64,000 nt of DNA from Rhizobium sp. CCGE 510 (GTDB taxonomy: Bacteria > Pseudomonadota > Alphaproteobacteria > Rhizobiales > Rhizobiaceae). Within the stretch, counting starts at the first letter, position 1; each line of letters starts with the position of its first letter. The translations under genes and the position numbers were made by a program. The notes beneath the pieces are model-generated. The model had not been told where the DNA came from. It did not search any database and worked only from the letters and a program-made list of their open reading frames with translations. Below are positions 16,996 to 27,640 of the stretch, piece after piece. The DNA lies in contig NZ_AEYF01000044.1 in NCBI RefSeq assembly GCF_000292525.1, positions 558,001 through 622,000 of the forward strand, given 5' to 3'.

Positions 16996-17147
16996 CCCCG
17001 CGGCGAAAGAGCGCGGCCGCTGCCGATTTTCCGGGTGAATGTCCTTGCAAAACAGGAGCATTTGCAGCCCTTCTCCATGCTTAAAATCATTCCAAACTAG
17101 AGCGTTTGACACCAGTTTACTTTTGGGCGAAGAGACGGAGCCCGATT

Positions 17148-17249
17148 ACAGCGCCGCGCGTCTTATCAGACGCGCAAAGGACGCTGTAACAGTTTGAATC
17201 GGCGCATCGTGCTTTCCGAAATCGATTCCGATTTCGGGCCGATGCGCTA
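17148..17249. repeat. Composite palindromic repeat, family B copy 1
   Basis: Two adjacent stem-loops. The first is TACAGCGcCGCGCGTCT-tatc-AGACGCGC...ACGCTGTA at 17148-17189. The second runs between GCGCATCG and CGATGCGC at 17201-17248 with an inner CCGAAATCG/CGATTTCGG stem. The first half recurs at 49359-49397 and partly at 24709-24740. It ends 28 bases before the imelysin start and so is probably in the leader or promoter zone of that operon. Confidence 0.8.
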
Positions 17250-17276
17250 GACGGATATCCGTCACAGGAGAGGATC

Positions 17277-18551
17277 ATGAAGCTCAACACATTCCGCGCA
17301 GCCGTGCTGGCGATTGCCCCCGCCGCCCTGCTCGCCCTTCCCGCCCATGCCGAAACCGATGCCGCCGCCGTGGTCAAACACTATGCCGACGTCGGACATG
17401 CCAAATACGAGGATGCGCTGACGACGGCAAAGGCGCTCGATACCGCGATCGACGCCTTCCTGAAGGCGCCGGATGACGCGACGCTGAAGGCCGCCAGGGA
17501 CGCCTGGATCAAGGCGCGCGTTCCCTATCAGCAGACGGAAGTCTATCGTTTCGGCAATCCGATCGTCGACGACTGGGAAGGCAAGGTCAATGCATGGCCG
17601 CTCGATGAAGGCCTGATCGATTATGTCGATCCCTCCTATGGCACCGAGAGCGACGAAAACTCGCTCTATGTGGCAAATGTCATCGCCAACAAGACGATCA
17701 AGATCGACGGCAAGGATGTCGACGCCTCCAAGCTGACGCCGGAATTCCTCTCCGGCACGCTCGCCGAGGCCGGCGGCATCGAAGCCAATGTCGCGACCGG
17801 CTACCACGCCATCGAATTCCTGCTCTGGGGCCAGGATCTGAACGGCACGGGACCCGGCGCCGGCAACCGGCCGGCCACGGATTACGACCTGAAGAACTGC
17901 ACGCACGGCAATTGCGACCGCCGGGCCGAATATCTGAAATCCGCTTCCACCCTGCTGGTTTCCGACCTGCAGGAAATGACCGACAACTGGAAGGCCGACG
18001 GGCCTGCGACGAAAAACGTCGAAGCCGACCCGAAGGCCGGTCTCGTCGCGATCCTGACGGGCATGGGTTCGCTTTCCTACGGCGAGCTGGCCGGCGAGCG
18101 AATGAAGCTCGGCCTACTGCTGCACGATCCTGAAGAAGAGCATGATTGCTTCTCCGACAATACCTACAACTCGCATCTGAACGATGCGATCGGTATCGCT
18201 GCCGCCTATACGGGCAACTATACCCGCGTCGACGGCACCAAGCTCAGCGGCCCGTCGCTGCACGATCTGGTGGCCGCCAAGGACAAGGCCCTCGACGGCG
18301 AGATGGAAGGCAAGCTCAACAAGACGCTCGACGCGATGAATGCCATGGCAAAGCGCGGCGAGACGGTCGAAAAATACGACCAGATGATCGGTGAGGGCAA
18401 CAAGGAAGGCAATGCCGTCGTCCAGGCCGCCATCGACGGGCTGATCGACCAGACGAAATCGGTGCAGCGCGTTATTGCCGCACTCGATCTCGGTACGGTT
18501 CAGCTTGAAGGTTCCGACAGCTTGGATAATCCTAACGCCGTCTTCAAATAA
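17277..18551 (+). CDS. Imelysin family periplasmic protein (M75, IrpA-like)
   Basis: 424 residues with a signal peptide (MKLNTFRAAVLAIAPAALLA, cleavage after AHA). The imelysin GxHxxE signature is intact as GYHAIEF at residues 175-181, followed by the typical LLWGQDLNGTGPGAGNRP. These proteins fold as helical bundles and are usually iron-regulated; EfeO and IrpA are relatives. It heads a four-gene periplasmic group with a di-heme oxidoreductase, a second imelysin and a DUF1513 protein. AGGAGAGG lies before the ATG. A 9-base-pair hairpin follows the stop codon. Confidence 0.9.
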   Translation: MKLNTFRAAVLAIAPAALLALPAHAETDAAAVVKHYADVGHAKYEDALTTAKALDTAIDAFLKAPDDATLKAARDAWIKARVPYQQTEVYRFGNPIVDDWEGKVNAWPLDEGLIDYVDPSYGTESDENSLYVANVIANKTIKIDGKDVDASKLTPEFLSGTLAEAGGIEANVATGYHAIEFLLWGQDLNGTGPGAGNRPATDYDLKNCTHGNCDRRAEYLKSASTLLVSDLQEMTDNWKADGPATKNVEADPKAGLVAILTGMGSLSYGELAGERMKLGLLLHDPEEEHDCFSDNTYNSHLNDAIGIAAAYTGNYTRVDGTKLSGPSLHDLVAAKDKALDGEMEGKLNKTLDAMNAMAKRGETVEKYDQMIGEGNKEGNAVVQAAIDGLIDQTKSVQRVIAALDLGTVQLEGSDSLDNPNAVFK

Positions 18552-18560
18552 GCAAAAAGG

Positions 18561-18588
18561 CGGGCCGCTTCGATGACGGAGCGGCCCG
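18561..18588 (+). promoter_or_regulatory. Intercistronic hairpin in the imelysin cluster
   Basis: Perfect CGGGCCGCT / AGCGGCCCG stem, 10-base loop, no T-run, 9 bases after the first imelysin gene and 9 bases before the next start. It may stabilise the first message or cut read-through, giving more imelysin than oxidoreductase. Confidence 0.55.
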
Positions 18589-18597
18589 AACCCTGAA

Positions 18598-20136
18598 ATG
18601 TCGCATGCCCCGGCCCGCAGATTGATCGCCCGCGCAGCGCTTTGCGCCACGTTTGCCGGTTTTTCCGCAACCATCGCCGCCGGTTTCGATCTGCCGACGA
18701 AACGTACCGACCTTTCCGACGCCGATCTGAAACGCGTCGCCGACGTGACGCGGCCGACCAGGGATTTTTCCAAGGCCGAGCAATATGAAGCGATGCAGGC
18801 AGGTGCGTCGACCTCGATCGATCCCGTTACCGAAGACAGCTTCTCGCATATTTCAGCCAACATCCCCTTCGAGGAAGAACAGAATTTCAGGCTCGGCAAT
18901 GCGCTGTTCCGCAAGCTCTGGGTTTCCGCTCCGTCTTCGACGCAGGCCTCCGATGGCCTAGGGCCGCTCTTCAACGCCCGCTCCTGCATGAGCTGCCACG
19001 TCAATGACGGCCGCGGCAAACCGCCGGAGGGGGGGCCAAGCGCCACCTCGATGTTCCTGCGGCTTTCCCGCGCAGCGGCAACGCCGGAGGAAGAAAAGGC
19101 GATCGCGAGTGCCGATGTCGTCAACTTCCCCGATCCGGTTTATGGCCATCAGCTGCAGGATCTTGCCGTTCCCGGCCTTGCCGCCGAAGGGCGGTTGGCA
19201 ATCGACTATGATGAAGAGAAGGTGACGCTTGGCGACGGCGAGACAGTGTCGCTGCGCCGGCCGCATTACGCGGTTGTCAATCTTGCCTATGGGCCGCTCG
19301 ATCCGGCGACGACGATTTCGCCGCGTGTCGCCTCGGCAATGATCGGCCTAGGGCTGATCGAGGCCATTCCCGAGGCCGATATCCTCGCCCATGCCGACCC
19401 TGACGATGCCGATGGCGACCGCATCTCGGGAAAGGCTGCGATCGTGCGCGACCACCGCAGCGGCAAGGTTACACTCGGCCGGTTCGGCTGGAAGGCGCAG
19501 AATGCCACGGTGCGCGATCAGAGTGCCGATGCTTTTGCCAATGATATCGGCATCTCGACTTCAGACCAGCCGAATGCGCAGGGCGATTGCACCAAGGCGG
19601 AGGAGAAATGCCTAGATATGCCGACCGGTGTGCAGAAACGGCTGGGGGAGCAAGAAGCACCGGATCCCATTCTCGACCTCGTGACCTTCTATTCCGAAAA
19701 TCTTGCCGTTCCGGCGCGGCGCAAGGCGAGCTTTGCCGAGACGCTGAAAGGCAAGCGGATCTTCTACGAAAGCGGCTGCATTTCCTGCCATATGCCGAAA
19801 TTCGTCACCCGCAGGGACACGCTCGACAAGGCGCAATCCTTCCAATTGATCTGGCCCTATTCCGACTTCCTGCTGCACGATATGGGCGACGGGCTTGCCG
19901 ACGGGCAGCAGGTCGGTCTTGCAAGCGGACGTGAATGGCGCACTCCACCGCTATGGGGTATAGGACTGACCCGGACGGTCAGCGGACACAGCTTTTTCCT
20001 GCATGACGGCCGTGCGAGGGATCTCACCGAGGCGATCCTCTGGCATGGCGGCGAAGCTGAAAAGGCCCGCAACGCTTTCTCCTCCCTGTCAAAAGACGAC
20101 AGGGCGGCCCTGATTACATTCCTGGAGTCACTTTGA
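18598..20136 (+). CDS. Di-heme c-type cytochrome oxidoreductase (DUF1111)
   Basis: 512 residues. Export signal at the N terminus (ARRLIARAALCATFAGFSAT). Two covalent heme sites, CMSCH (Cys130, Cys133, His134) and CISCH (Cys394, Cys397, His398), fit the DUF1111 thiol-oxidoreductase-like di-heme family. Other family stretches are GPLFNARSCMSCH, RFGWKAQNATVRDQSADAF and TPPLWGIGLT. It should act in the periplasm after cytochrome c maturation. The ribosome site is poor, and the upstream hairpin suggests lower output than the first gene. Its TGA overlaps the next ATG. Confidence 0.92.
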   Translation: MSHAPARRLIARAALCATFAGFSATIAAGFDLPTKRTDLSDADLKRVADVTRPTRDFSKAEQYEAMQAGASTSIDPVTEDSFSHISANIPFEEEQNFRLGNALFRKLWVSAPSSTQASDGLGPLFNARSCMSCHVNDGRGKPPEGGPSATSMFLRLSRAAATPEEEKAIASADVVNFPDPVYGHQLQDLAVPGLAAEGRLAIDYDEEKVTLGDGETVSLRRPHYAVVNLAYGPLDPATTISPRVASAMIGLGLIEAIPEADILAHADPDDADGDRISGKAAIVRDHRSGKVTLGRFGWKAQNATVRDQSADAFANDIGISTSDQPNAQGDCTKAEEKCLDMPTGVQKRLGEQEAPDPILDLVTFYSENLAVPARRKASFAETLKGKRIFYESGCISCHMPKFVTRRDTLDKAQSFQLIWPYSDFLLHDMGDGLADGQQVGLASGREWRTPPLWGIGLTRTVSGHSFFLHDGRARDLTEAILWHGGEAEKARNAFSSLSKDDRAALITFLESL

Positions 20137-21236
20137 TGCGCCTTTGGCACCCTCTGCTCTGCCTCACTCTGATCGGCCTGGCCACATCGGCGGCCGCTGA
20201 GACCGTCGCTCCTCCGGCGGGGCTGAACGAGGATGCCGTTCCCACCGTCATGCAGCGGGCCGTCGACGAGGTGATCCGCCCCGGTTATCGCAACATGCAG
20301 CAGTCGGCCGCCCGGCTGACGACGGCGATGACGGATCTCTGCGACGACGGCACGCAGCAGACGCTCGACAAGGCGAAATCCACCTTCGACGACACGATCC
20401 GCTACTGGTCGATCATCGAAATCGTCCAGACCGGGCCGGTCATCCAGGACAATCTCTTCGAACACATCCTGTTTTATCCCGACCGCAAGGGCGTCGGCCT
20501 GAAGCAGGTGCAGGCGCTGATCGCCAAGGCCGATCCGAAGGATGCGGCGGTCGATGCGATCGCCGGCAAGAGCGTTGCGCTGCAGGGCCTGACTGCGCTG
20601 GAATACGTGCTTTACGGCAATGGCGCCGACGATCTCGTCAAGCAGAAGGGCGGCTTCCGCTGCCTTTACGGCCAGGCGGTTGCCGGCAATATCCAGCGCG
20701 AGGCCGGCGAAGTCGTCGCCGCCTGGGAAAAGCCCGACGGTGTGCAAGCGAGCTGGAAACATCCCGGTCCGCAGAGCAACGATTTCATGGACAACAAGGA
20801 AGCGGTGACCGCGCTGCTCGGCATTCTCGTCCATGGCGCGGAGAATCTCCGCGACCAGCGGCTCGAACAGTTCTACAAGGGCAAGGATGCCGCGCCGCGC
20901 CCGCGCATGGCGATCTATTGGCGCTCCAAGAACACCTGGAAATCGATGGCCGCCAATCTGGAGGGGCTGCGCACGCTCTGGCAGAAGGCCGGCATGGCCG
21001 AACTTCTGCCACCGGACAAACAGCCGATCGCCGCCTCGATCGACGAAGATTTCAAATCGCTGCTCGACAGCGTGCCGAAGCTCAATCCCGACATCGACGC
21101 CGCCACAAGCGATGTGGAGAAGGCCAAGCTCGATACGCTGCTTGCCGAGAGCCGCGATCTGATCACCCGGATCAGCGACGAATATGGCGCCGCCATCGGC
21201 CTTTCGGCCGGCTTTTCCTTTTCGGACGGGGACTGA
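20136..21236 (+). CDS. Imelysin family periplasmic protein, second copy with altered signature
   Basis: 366 residues from the ATG at 20136 (overlapping TGATG); a TTG just upstream is less likely. Signal peptide MRLWHPLLCLTLIGLATSAA. The imelysin core is recognisable (DAVPTVMQRAVDEVIRPGYRNM near the start), but the GxHxxE motif reads GLTALE at residues 151-156, so the histidine is replaced by threonine. This matches the second imelysin type found beside DUF1111 proteins. It probably works with the first imelysin, and a shared metal ligand may be missing. Confidence 0.88.
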   Translation: MRLWHPLLCLTLIGLATSAAAETVAPPAGLNEDAVPTVMQRAVDEVIRPGYRNMQQSAARLTTAMTDLCDDGTQQTLDKAKSTFDDTIRYWSIIEIVQTGPVIQDNLFEHILFYPDRKGVGLKQVQALIAKADPKDAAVDAIAGKSVALQGLTALEYVLYGNGADDLVKQKGGFRCLYGQAVAGNIQREAGEVVAAWEKPDGVQASWKHPGPQSNDFMDNKEAVTALLGILVHGAENLRDQRLEQFYKGKDAAPRPRMAIYWRSKNTWKSMAANLEGLRTLWQKAGMAELLPPDKQPIAASIDEDFKSLLDSVPKLNPDIDAATSDVEKAKLDTLLAESRDLITRISDEYGAAIGLSAGFSFSDGD

Positions 21237-21240
21237 ACCA

Positions 21241-22338
21241 ATGATGCGAAGCGCTGCGATCAACCGACGCGATTTCGTCAAGGCGGCTGGATTGGGCTTC
21301 CTCGCCACTTTGGCACCGAAGTCGCTGATGGCCCTGGAGCGGGCGGACGCGGTCTATGCCTCGGGCATTCGCGCCGCCGATGGCTCCTTTGCCGTCGCGA
21401 CCGTGACCGAGCGCGGCGAGGTCATCGACCAGGTCAAGCTTCCCGCCCGCGCCCACGGCATGGCCTTCAGCGCCGTCACCGGCAGGACCGTCGCCTTCGC
21501 TCGCCGGCCCGGCACCTATGCGATGATTTTCGATCCCCGCAATAAGCGCGAACCGATCGTCATCAGCTCGCGGGAAGACCGGCATTTCTACGGCCACGGC
21601 GCCTTCTCACCCGATGGTCGTCTGCTCTACGCCAGCGAGAACGATTTCGACGGCAATCGCGGCATGATCGGCCTCTACGACGCCACCGACCGCTTCACCC
21701 GCATCGGCGAATTCGAGACCTACGGCATCGGCCCGCACGACATGACGGTCTCCGACGACGGGCGTCTTCTGATCGTCGCCAATGGTGGCATCGAGACGCA
21801 TCCGGATTTCGGCCGCACCAAGCTCAATCTCGGGGAGATGCAGCCGTCGCTGGTGCTGATCGATGCCGCGACCGGGGCTCTGGTCGAAAAACATGTGCTG
21901 CCGGCGGAATGGGCCGAACTCTCCACCCGCCACGTCGATCTCGACGACAAGGGCCGCATCTGGTTTGCCTGCCAGTATGAAGGCCACCGTCGGGATTTGC
22001 CGCCGCTCGTCGGCCATTTCGCCAAGGGCGAAGACCTGTCCTTCATCGACCTGCCGGAGCAGACGACGCGCAGGCTGGCCAATTACGTCGGAGCGATTGC
22101 CGTCAATCGCGGCGAGGGCCTCGTCGGCATCACCTCGCCGAAAGGCGGCGCCTCGGTGACCCTCGACGCAAGGACGGGCAAGGTGCTCGCCGAAACGACC
22201 ATCCCGGACGCGGCCGGCATCGCACCGGCGAAAAGCGGCTTTGCCGTCTCCTCCTATGATGGCGATTTCCTGTCGACCCGCAGCGACGTCGCCTGGGATC
22301 AGCACATCGTGCGAATTTCTCAACCGTCGCGCGCGTAG
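21241..22338 (+). CDS. DUF1513 domain protein, Tat-exported
   Basis: 365 residues from the ATG at 21241, 4 bases after the previous stop. The N terminus has a Tat signal (NRRDFVKAAGLGFLATLAP). The body looks like a beta-propeller: VYASGIRAADGSFAVA, RAHGMAFSAVTGRTVAFARRPG, FYGHGAFSPDGRLLYASEN, GIGPHDMTVSDDGRLLIVANGG. DUF1513 genes usually end imelysin/DUF1111 operons. The role is unknown. The 3' end overlaps the convergent DUF2252 gene by 19 bases. Confidence 0.9.
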   Translation: MMRSAAINRRDFVKAAGLGFLATLAPKSLMALERADAVYASGIRAADGSFAVATVTERGEVIDQVKLPARAHGMAFSAVTGRTVAFARRPGTYAMIFDPRNKREPIVISSREDRHFYGHGAFSPDGRLLYASENDFDGNRGMIGLYDATDRFTRIGEFETYGIGPHDMTVSDDGRLLIVANGGIETHPDFGRTKLNLGEMQPSLVLIDAATGALVEKHVLPAEWAELSTRHVDLDDKGRIWFACQYEGHRRDLPPLVGHFAKGEDLSFIDLPEQTTRRLANYVGAIAVNRGEGLVGITSPKGGASVTLDARTGKVLAETTIPDAAGIAPAKSGFAVSSYDGDFLSTRSDVAWDQHIVRISQPSRA

Positions 22339-23396
22339 GCCTTCTGCTCGGCGCTGATGCACGATGCCGCCGCCTTTGCCGCCTCATGCAGCCATTCGTT
22401 TCCCCGTGCCTTGATATCGCCGAGGATCACGGCAACCGCCGCCGCATCGTTGGAATGGCAATTGGCGATCTCGAAACCCATCAGCTCGAGCATCGTCGGC
22501 GAAAGCAGGATTTCGGGGTGCCGGTCGATTTCGATCTTGCAGCTATTCGGCGAAAGCCGGCGCACGAGGATGCGGCCGGAAACCCGGTAGTGCGGATCGA
22601 CGCTGCGCATCCGCCCGTTGGCGATCTCGCCCGCATGGATCGCCACGTCCTGTGGTTTGTGACGAAGCGACCAAGCGGACGGCAGTAGCGCCTTGGCCTC
22701 TCGCAGCACCGGCCCGCCCCGCCATTCGGCATAGGCGACGAAACGCGGCCGGCCGAGGCTGCCGGTGCCGCCGCTGCGTGGCTTCGCCACCAGGGGTCCC
22801 GAGCCGGACGGCAGTGCATCTGCAAGCGCCTTGACATAAGCGGATGGCGGCGGCTCGCTGCCGGGAGGCAGCATTTCATATTTCTCCCAAAACTCCCGGC
22901 GTTCGGAATTCGGCAGCATCAGCGCCTTGCGCAGCCATTTATGATCGCGCTCGAGAATGACGGGCAGCGGATTTTCAAGGCCCCTGCGATAGCCGCTCAG
23001 GATCAGTTCGCCGATCATTCGAACCGAGGGACCATCGTCGCCGCGCGCCAGAATGGCACTGGCCGCAAGGCGAACGAGATCAAGTGCATAGGGCATCACC
23101 GCCGCATCGTCGAAATCATTGACGCCCCAGACCAGCCGACCCTCGGCATCGCGCCAGGTGCCGAAATTCTCCAGATGGGTGTCGCCGATCGCCAGCACCT
23201 CGGGCACGCGGCCGAGTTCCGGGCAGATATCGAGGATGGTCTCGCACCAGCGCCAATAGGTGGCGCGCAGGAAGGCGAAGCCGCCGCTTCGCATCTTCTC
23301 GTGCTTCTGCCGGAGATCGTCCGCGACAAGATCGGCCCCGAGTTCGCCGGCCAGCCACGTCTCGAAATTCCGGACCGATTGCGATGTCGTCGTCAT
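22320..23396 (-). CDS. DUF2252 family protein
   Basis: 358 residues from the ATG at 23396, which has AAGGAG about 9 bases upstream; longer versions of the frame run into the thioesterase region. The kinase-like DUF2252 pattern is present: VLAIGDTHLENFGTWRDAEGR (HxD-like loop) and VWGVNDFDDAAVMPYALDLVRLA (DFD metal motif). These resemble aminoglycoside-phosphotransferase folds. The substrate is unknown. It is convergent with the DUF1513 gene. Confidence 0.88.
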   Translation of the reverse strand: MTTTSQSVRNFETWLAGELGADLVADDLRQKHEKMRSGGFAFLRATYWRWCETILDICPELGRVPEVLAIGDTHLENFGTWRDAEGRLVWGVNDFDDAAVMPYALDLVRLAASAILARGDDGPSVRMIGELILSGYRRGLENPLPVILERDHKWLRKALMLPNSERREFWEKYEMLPPGSEPPPSAYVKALADALPSGSGPLVAKPRSGGTGSLGRPRFVAYAEWRGGPVLREAKALLPSAWSLRHKPQDVAIHAGEIANGRMRSVDPHYRVSGRILVRRLSPNSCKIEIDRHPEILLSPTMLELMGFEIANCHSNDAAAVAVILGDIKARGNEWLHEAAKAAASCISAEQKAYARDG

Positions 23397-23616
23397 GTTC
23401 CGGCGCTCCTTCATTTCAAGACACTGTGACGGAGAATACGCACTGGGCGCGAAGCTGCAATCGTCTCCGCACCGGCTTGAATGGTGACGGAAAGGCGAAA
23501 GGTGGCCCCGGCGACACGGCCGCAGCTTTCCATCGCCATTGAGACCGATTTCAGCATTGTGCAGCTTGTCGAATCCGGCCTGCCATGCCACTTTCGCCGC
23601 TGCAAGAGGGGCAGCC

Positions 23617-24066
23617 ATGAGCGAGACTGACAGGGGCGATTTCCGCGCACGAATCCGCCGCAATTTTGCGCGCCAGGCGGCGATGGAGACGATCGGCGCA
23701 GAGCTGACGCGCGTCGAGCATGGCGTCGTCGAAATCGAGCTTCCCTTCGACGTCAAACTGACACAGCAGCACGGCATCCTGCACGCGGGCATCATTTCCG
23801 CGGCGCTCGATTCGGCCTGCGGCTTTGCCGCCTATAGCGTCATCGACCCCGAAGCTTCGATCCTGACGATCGAGTTCAAGGTCAATCTCATGTCGCCGGG
23901 GCGTGGCGATCGTTTCCTGTTTCGCGGGGAAATCACCAAACCCGGCTCCACCATCATCGTCGCCGACGGGCGAGGCTATGCGATCAGCGACGGGCCGGCA
24001 AAGCTCATCGCCTCGATGACCGGAACGATGATGGTGATCCGCGGTAGAGAAGGAATTACGGGATGA
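23617..24066 (+). CDS. PaaI family hotdog-fold thioesterase
   Basis: 149 residues from the ATG at 23617 with GAGGGG upstream. The hotdog signature is HGILHAGIISAALDSACGFAAYS, with catalytic-type Asp/Ser positions, then LTIEFKVNLMSPGRGDRFLFRGEI. Members hydrolyse acyl- or phenylacetyl-CoA type thioesters. ATGA overlap with the next gene gives translational coupling. Confidence 0.9.
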   Translation: MSETDRGDFRARIRRNFARQAAMETIGAELTRVEHGVVEIELPFDVKLTQQHGILHAGIISAALDSACGFAAYSVIDPEASILTIEFKVNLMSPGRGDRFLFRGEITKPGSTIIVADGRGYAISDGPAKLIASMTGTMMVIRGREGITG

Positions 24067-24707
24067 AGTTCGAGCTGAAGTCGGTCGCGGGAAAGTCCAT
24101 GCTGTTCGTCATGGCGGCGGAGGCCGAGTACGGCCCGTTCCTGCGTTCGCGCATCGAACCTCTGATGACCGGCGTCGGCCCCGTCGAGGCGGCGGTCGCG
24201 CTGACCAAGACGCTGGCGCGGCTGGATGCGGCCGACGACCTGCCTGATCTCGTCGTTTCCCTCGGCTCGGCCGGCTCGGCAAAACTGGAGCAGACCGAAA
24301 TCTATCAGGTCACCTCGGTTTCCTACCGCGACATGGACGCCTCGCCGCTCGGCTTCGAAAAAGGCAGGACACCCTTTCTCGACCTGCCGGCGGTGCTCGA
24401 ACTGCCGCTGCGCATTCCGGGCATTCCCGAAGCAAGCCTTTCCACCGGCGGCAACGTCATCTCGGGTGCTGCCTATACCGATATCGACGCCGACATGGTC
24501 GACATGGAGACCTTTGCGGTGCTGCGCGCCTGCCAGGGCTACAAGCTGCCGCTGATCGGCCTGCGCGGCATTTCCGACGGCGCGGTCGAGCTGCAGCACA
24601 TCTCGGGCTGGACCGAGTATCTGCACATCGTCGACCGCAAGCTCTCCTACGGCGTCGACAGCCTGTTCACGGCGCTGGAAGACGGGGTTTCTGGTTCTAA
24701 GCCTTGA
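24063..24707 (+). CDS. MTA/SAH nucleosidase-like (5'-methylthioadenosine/S-adenosylhomocysteine nucleosidase family)
   Basis: 214 residues of the nucleoside phosphorylase fold. Visible are MLFVMAAEAEYGPFL, the TGVGPVEAAVALTKTL loop, VVSLGSAGSA and VDMETFAVLRAC, whose ME/D pair binds the ribose. The family cleaves adenine from methylthioadenosine or S-adenosylhomocysteine. It starts inside the thioesterase stop codon. A family B repeat begins 2 bases after it. Confidence 0.85.
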   Translation: MKFELKSVAGKSMLFVMAAEAEYGPFLRSRIEPLMTGVGPVEAAVALTKTLARLDAADDLPDLVVSLGSAGSAKLEQTEIYQVTSVSYRDMDASPLGFEKGRTPFLDLPAVLELPLRIPGIPEASLSTGGNVISGAAYTDIDADMVDMETFAVLRACQGYKLPLIGLRGISDGAVELQHISGWTEYLHIVDRKLSYGVDSLFTALEDGVSGSKP

Positions 24708-24708
24708 T

Positions 24709-24740
24709 TACGCCGCGCGTCTTTCAGACGCGCGAGGGAC
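24709..24740. repeat. Palindromic repeat, family B copy 2 (partial)
   Basis: CGCCGCGCGTCTttCAGACGCGCG followed by AGGGAC. It shares the GCCGCGCGTCT...AGACGCGC core with 17148-17189 and 49359-49397, but the outer TACAGCG arm is lost. It sits directly behind the nucleosidase gene. Confidence 0.7.
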
Positions 24741-24815
24741 AATCGAAACAATAAAAACCGAATGCCGCCGATTTCCCGGATTGCAAGGCGAAGCGCTTTT
24801 CTTTAAAGCCTCGCC

Positions 24816-26378
<1,563 letters not shown>

Positions 26379-26399
26379 TCCTGCCGCCTGTGGTATCTG

Positions 26400-27640
26400 A
26401 AACCACAATGCGAAAATCATCGCTGCAGATGGTTCCCGAAAGCCCCGAGCTAAGATAATTGGCTGGGGTGATCGTTTGATCCTGCCCCGTAAGCGATCGT
26501 TGTTCAGTCGTCTCGGTTGGTGAAATTCAACTAAGGAGCAGTAGCAATTGAGTTAATCGCCGCCGTCATCCTTATCTTGGCATTTCTGATGATATATCTT
26601 CTTCTTGCATCGATACTTTGCGGACGGCAAAGCGGGATCCTTCGACGTCAATTGTGATCAGGGTTTTGCGAAGCGGCATGTGTGTGTCCCAGAACCAATC
26701 TGCAAGCACCTCGGCTTTCAGCGACAGCTGACCCTCAATCACCTTTTGCATGCGGTTTTCCCAACTACCTAGTTGAGCCAAACCAGTTGAGATCTCGGAA
26801 AGCATCCCAGCGGCAAGGTCGGGAATAGCACATAGATCCTCGTAGTTGAGCTTATCTGGGTCCTGCCCAGTAGTGATCAGCCTTAGGACGCCCATGGGGT
26901 GCGCGGAGTAGAAGGAGCAAAAGCGCGCGGTGGCCTGCAAGGCGTCGTCATGCCGGGTACCGTTCGCCACGAACTCATCTTCGTCGGTGATCCATGTCAC
27001 GTTTGTGTAGGGACGCGACCAAATAGAGAGAAGAATAGCAGTTAGCTGCACCTTCCGGAACATAGACTCCAGTGCCAGCGAATTCCATGATGCATTCAAC
27101 TGCAGAACTTTACGGAGATCAGTACCCAAATCTTTGGTGGTCGAGAGCCACTTCTTCCTCTTGTCTACCGCTATCGCGACAAGATGGCCATCGAGGTTGG
27201 CAGCCGCCTCTAGGAAAGGGATAAGCGCTCGTTGACGTAAAGGATCGTCCAGACGCTTATAGGACATAGTTCTGCCGTCAGACATGAATCTTCGACGAGC
27301 ATCTCGGATAGCAGACATCCAGGCATCCATTCCGCCTTTAATTACGAGATAGCAGTAGATGAGGTGAGTGGATCTGCGATGATCACCCCCATAATCTGAA
27401 GCAATCAGGAGCTCACCACTTTCGCGTGGTGCCGGCTCGGAAGCGCCAAGGATTTTCTGGATTGAGTAACCCCATCCCCAGCTGTGCCGTACCCGGATAT
27501 TGGTCGGCGTTAGCAGCTGCCAGTGCTCTGTATGGGGGAGACGAAGAATCATTGTGCTAACTTACACCGCGCGCGCGGACAGACCATCGCGTGAAGCTGT
27601 CAAATCGCGACTGCGTAACTCATCGCTAAAAGCATGGAAT
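26400..27640. other. Lower-GC insertion-like segment after guaA
   Basis: From shortly after the guaA stop to the GNAT remnant, the sequence is visibly more AT-rich with less biased codons than the flanks. It holds a single minus-strand gene of unfamiliar type. The right border lies where recognisable acetyltransferase sequence begins (about 27636). I found no integrase, no transposase and no copy of the guaA terminal sequence at the right end, so the mechanism is unknown. The 26379-26571 gap contains nothing I can name. Confidence 0.5.
26572..27552 (-). CDS. Unfamiliar protein, possibly RNase H-fold (DUF3800-like)
   Basis: 326 residues, codon use less GC-biased than its neighbours. No signal peptide or membrane segment. 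I do not recognise a close family. Four acidic sites occur in the order expected for the DUF3800 RNase H-like group: ELLIASDYGGD (Asp53, Asp57) at a first strand, LVAIAVDK (Asp130), NVTWITDEDEF (Asp190-Glu193) and a late helix LCAIPDLAAGML (Asp245), which resembles the QLADLIA motif of that family. The fold is an inference from motif order. Genes like this often travel in defence or mobile islands. It lies alone between guaA and a broken GNAT gene. Confidence 0.6.
   Translation of the reverse strand: MILRLPHTEHWQLLTPTNIRVRHSWGWGYSIQKILGASEPAPRESGELLIASDYGGDHRRSTHLIYCYLVIKGGMDAWMSAIRDARRRFMSDGRTMSYKRLDDPLRQRALIPFLEAAANLDGHLVAIAVDKRKKWLSTTKDLGTDLRKVLQLNASWNSLALESMFRKVQLTAILLSIWSRPYTNVTWITDEDEFVANGTRHDDALQATARFCSFYSAHPMGVLRLITTGQDPDKLNYEDLCAIPDLAAGMLSEISTGLAQLGSWENRMQKVIEGQLSLKAEVLADWFWDTHMPLRKTLITIDVEGSRFAVRKVSMQEEDISSEMPR

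Noticed and set aside
26540..26640. AAGGAG followed by a hydrophobic frame (ELIAAVILILAFLMIYLLL) on the plus strand
   Set aside because: It would need an ATT start, is antisense to the 3' end of the unfamiliar gene and ends within 40 codons; likely chance in AT-rich DNA.
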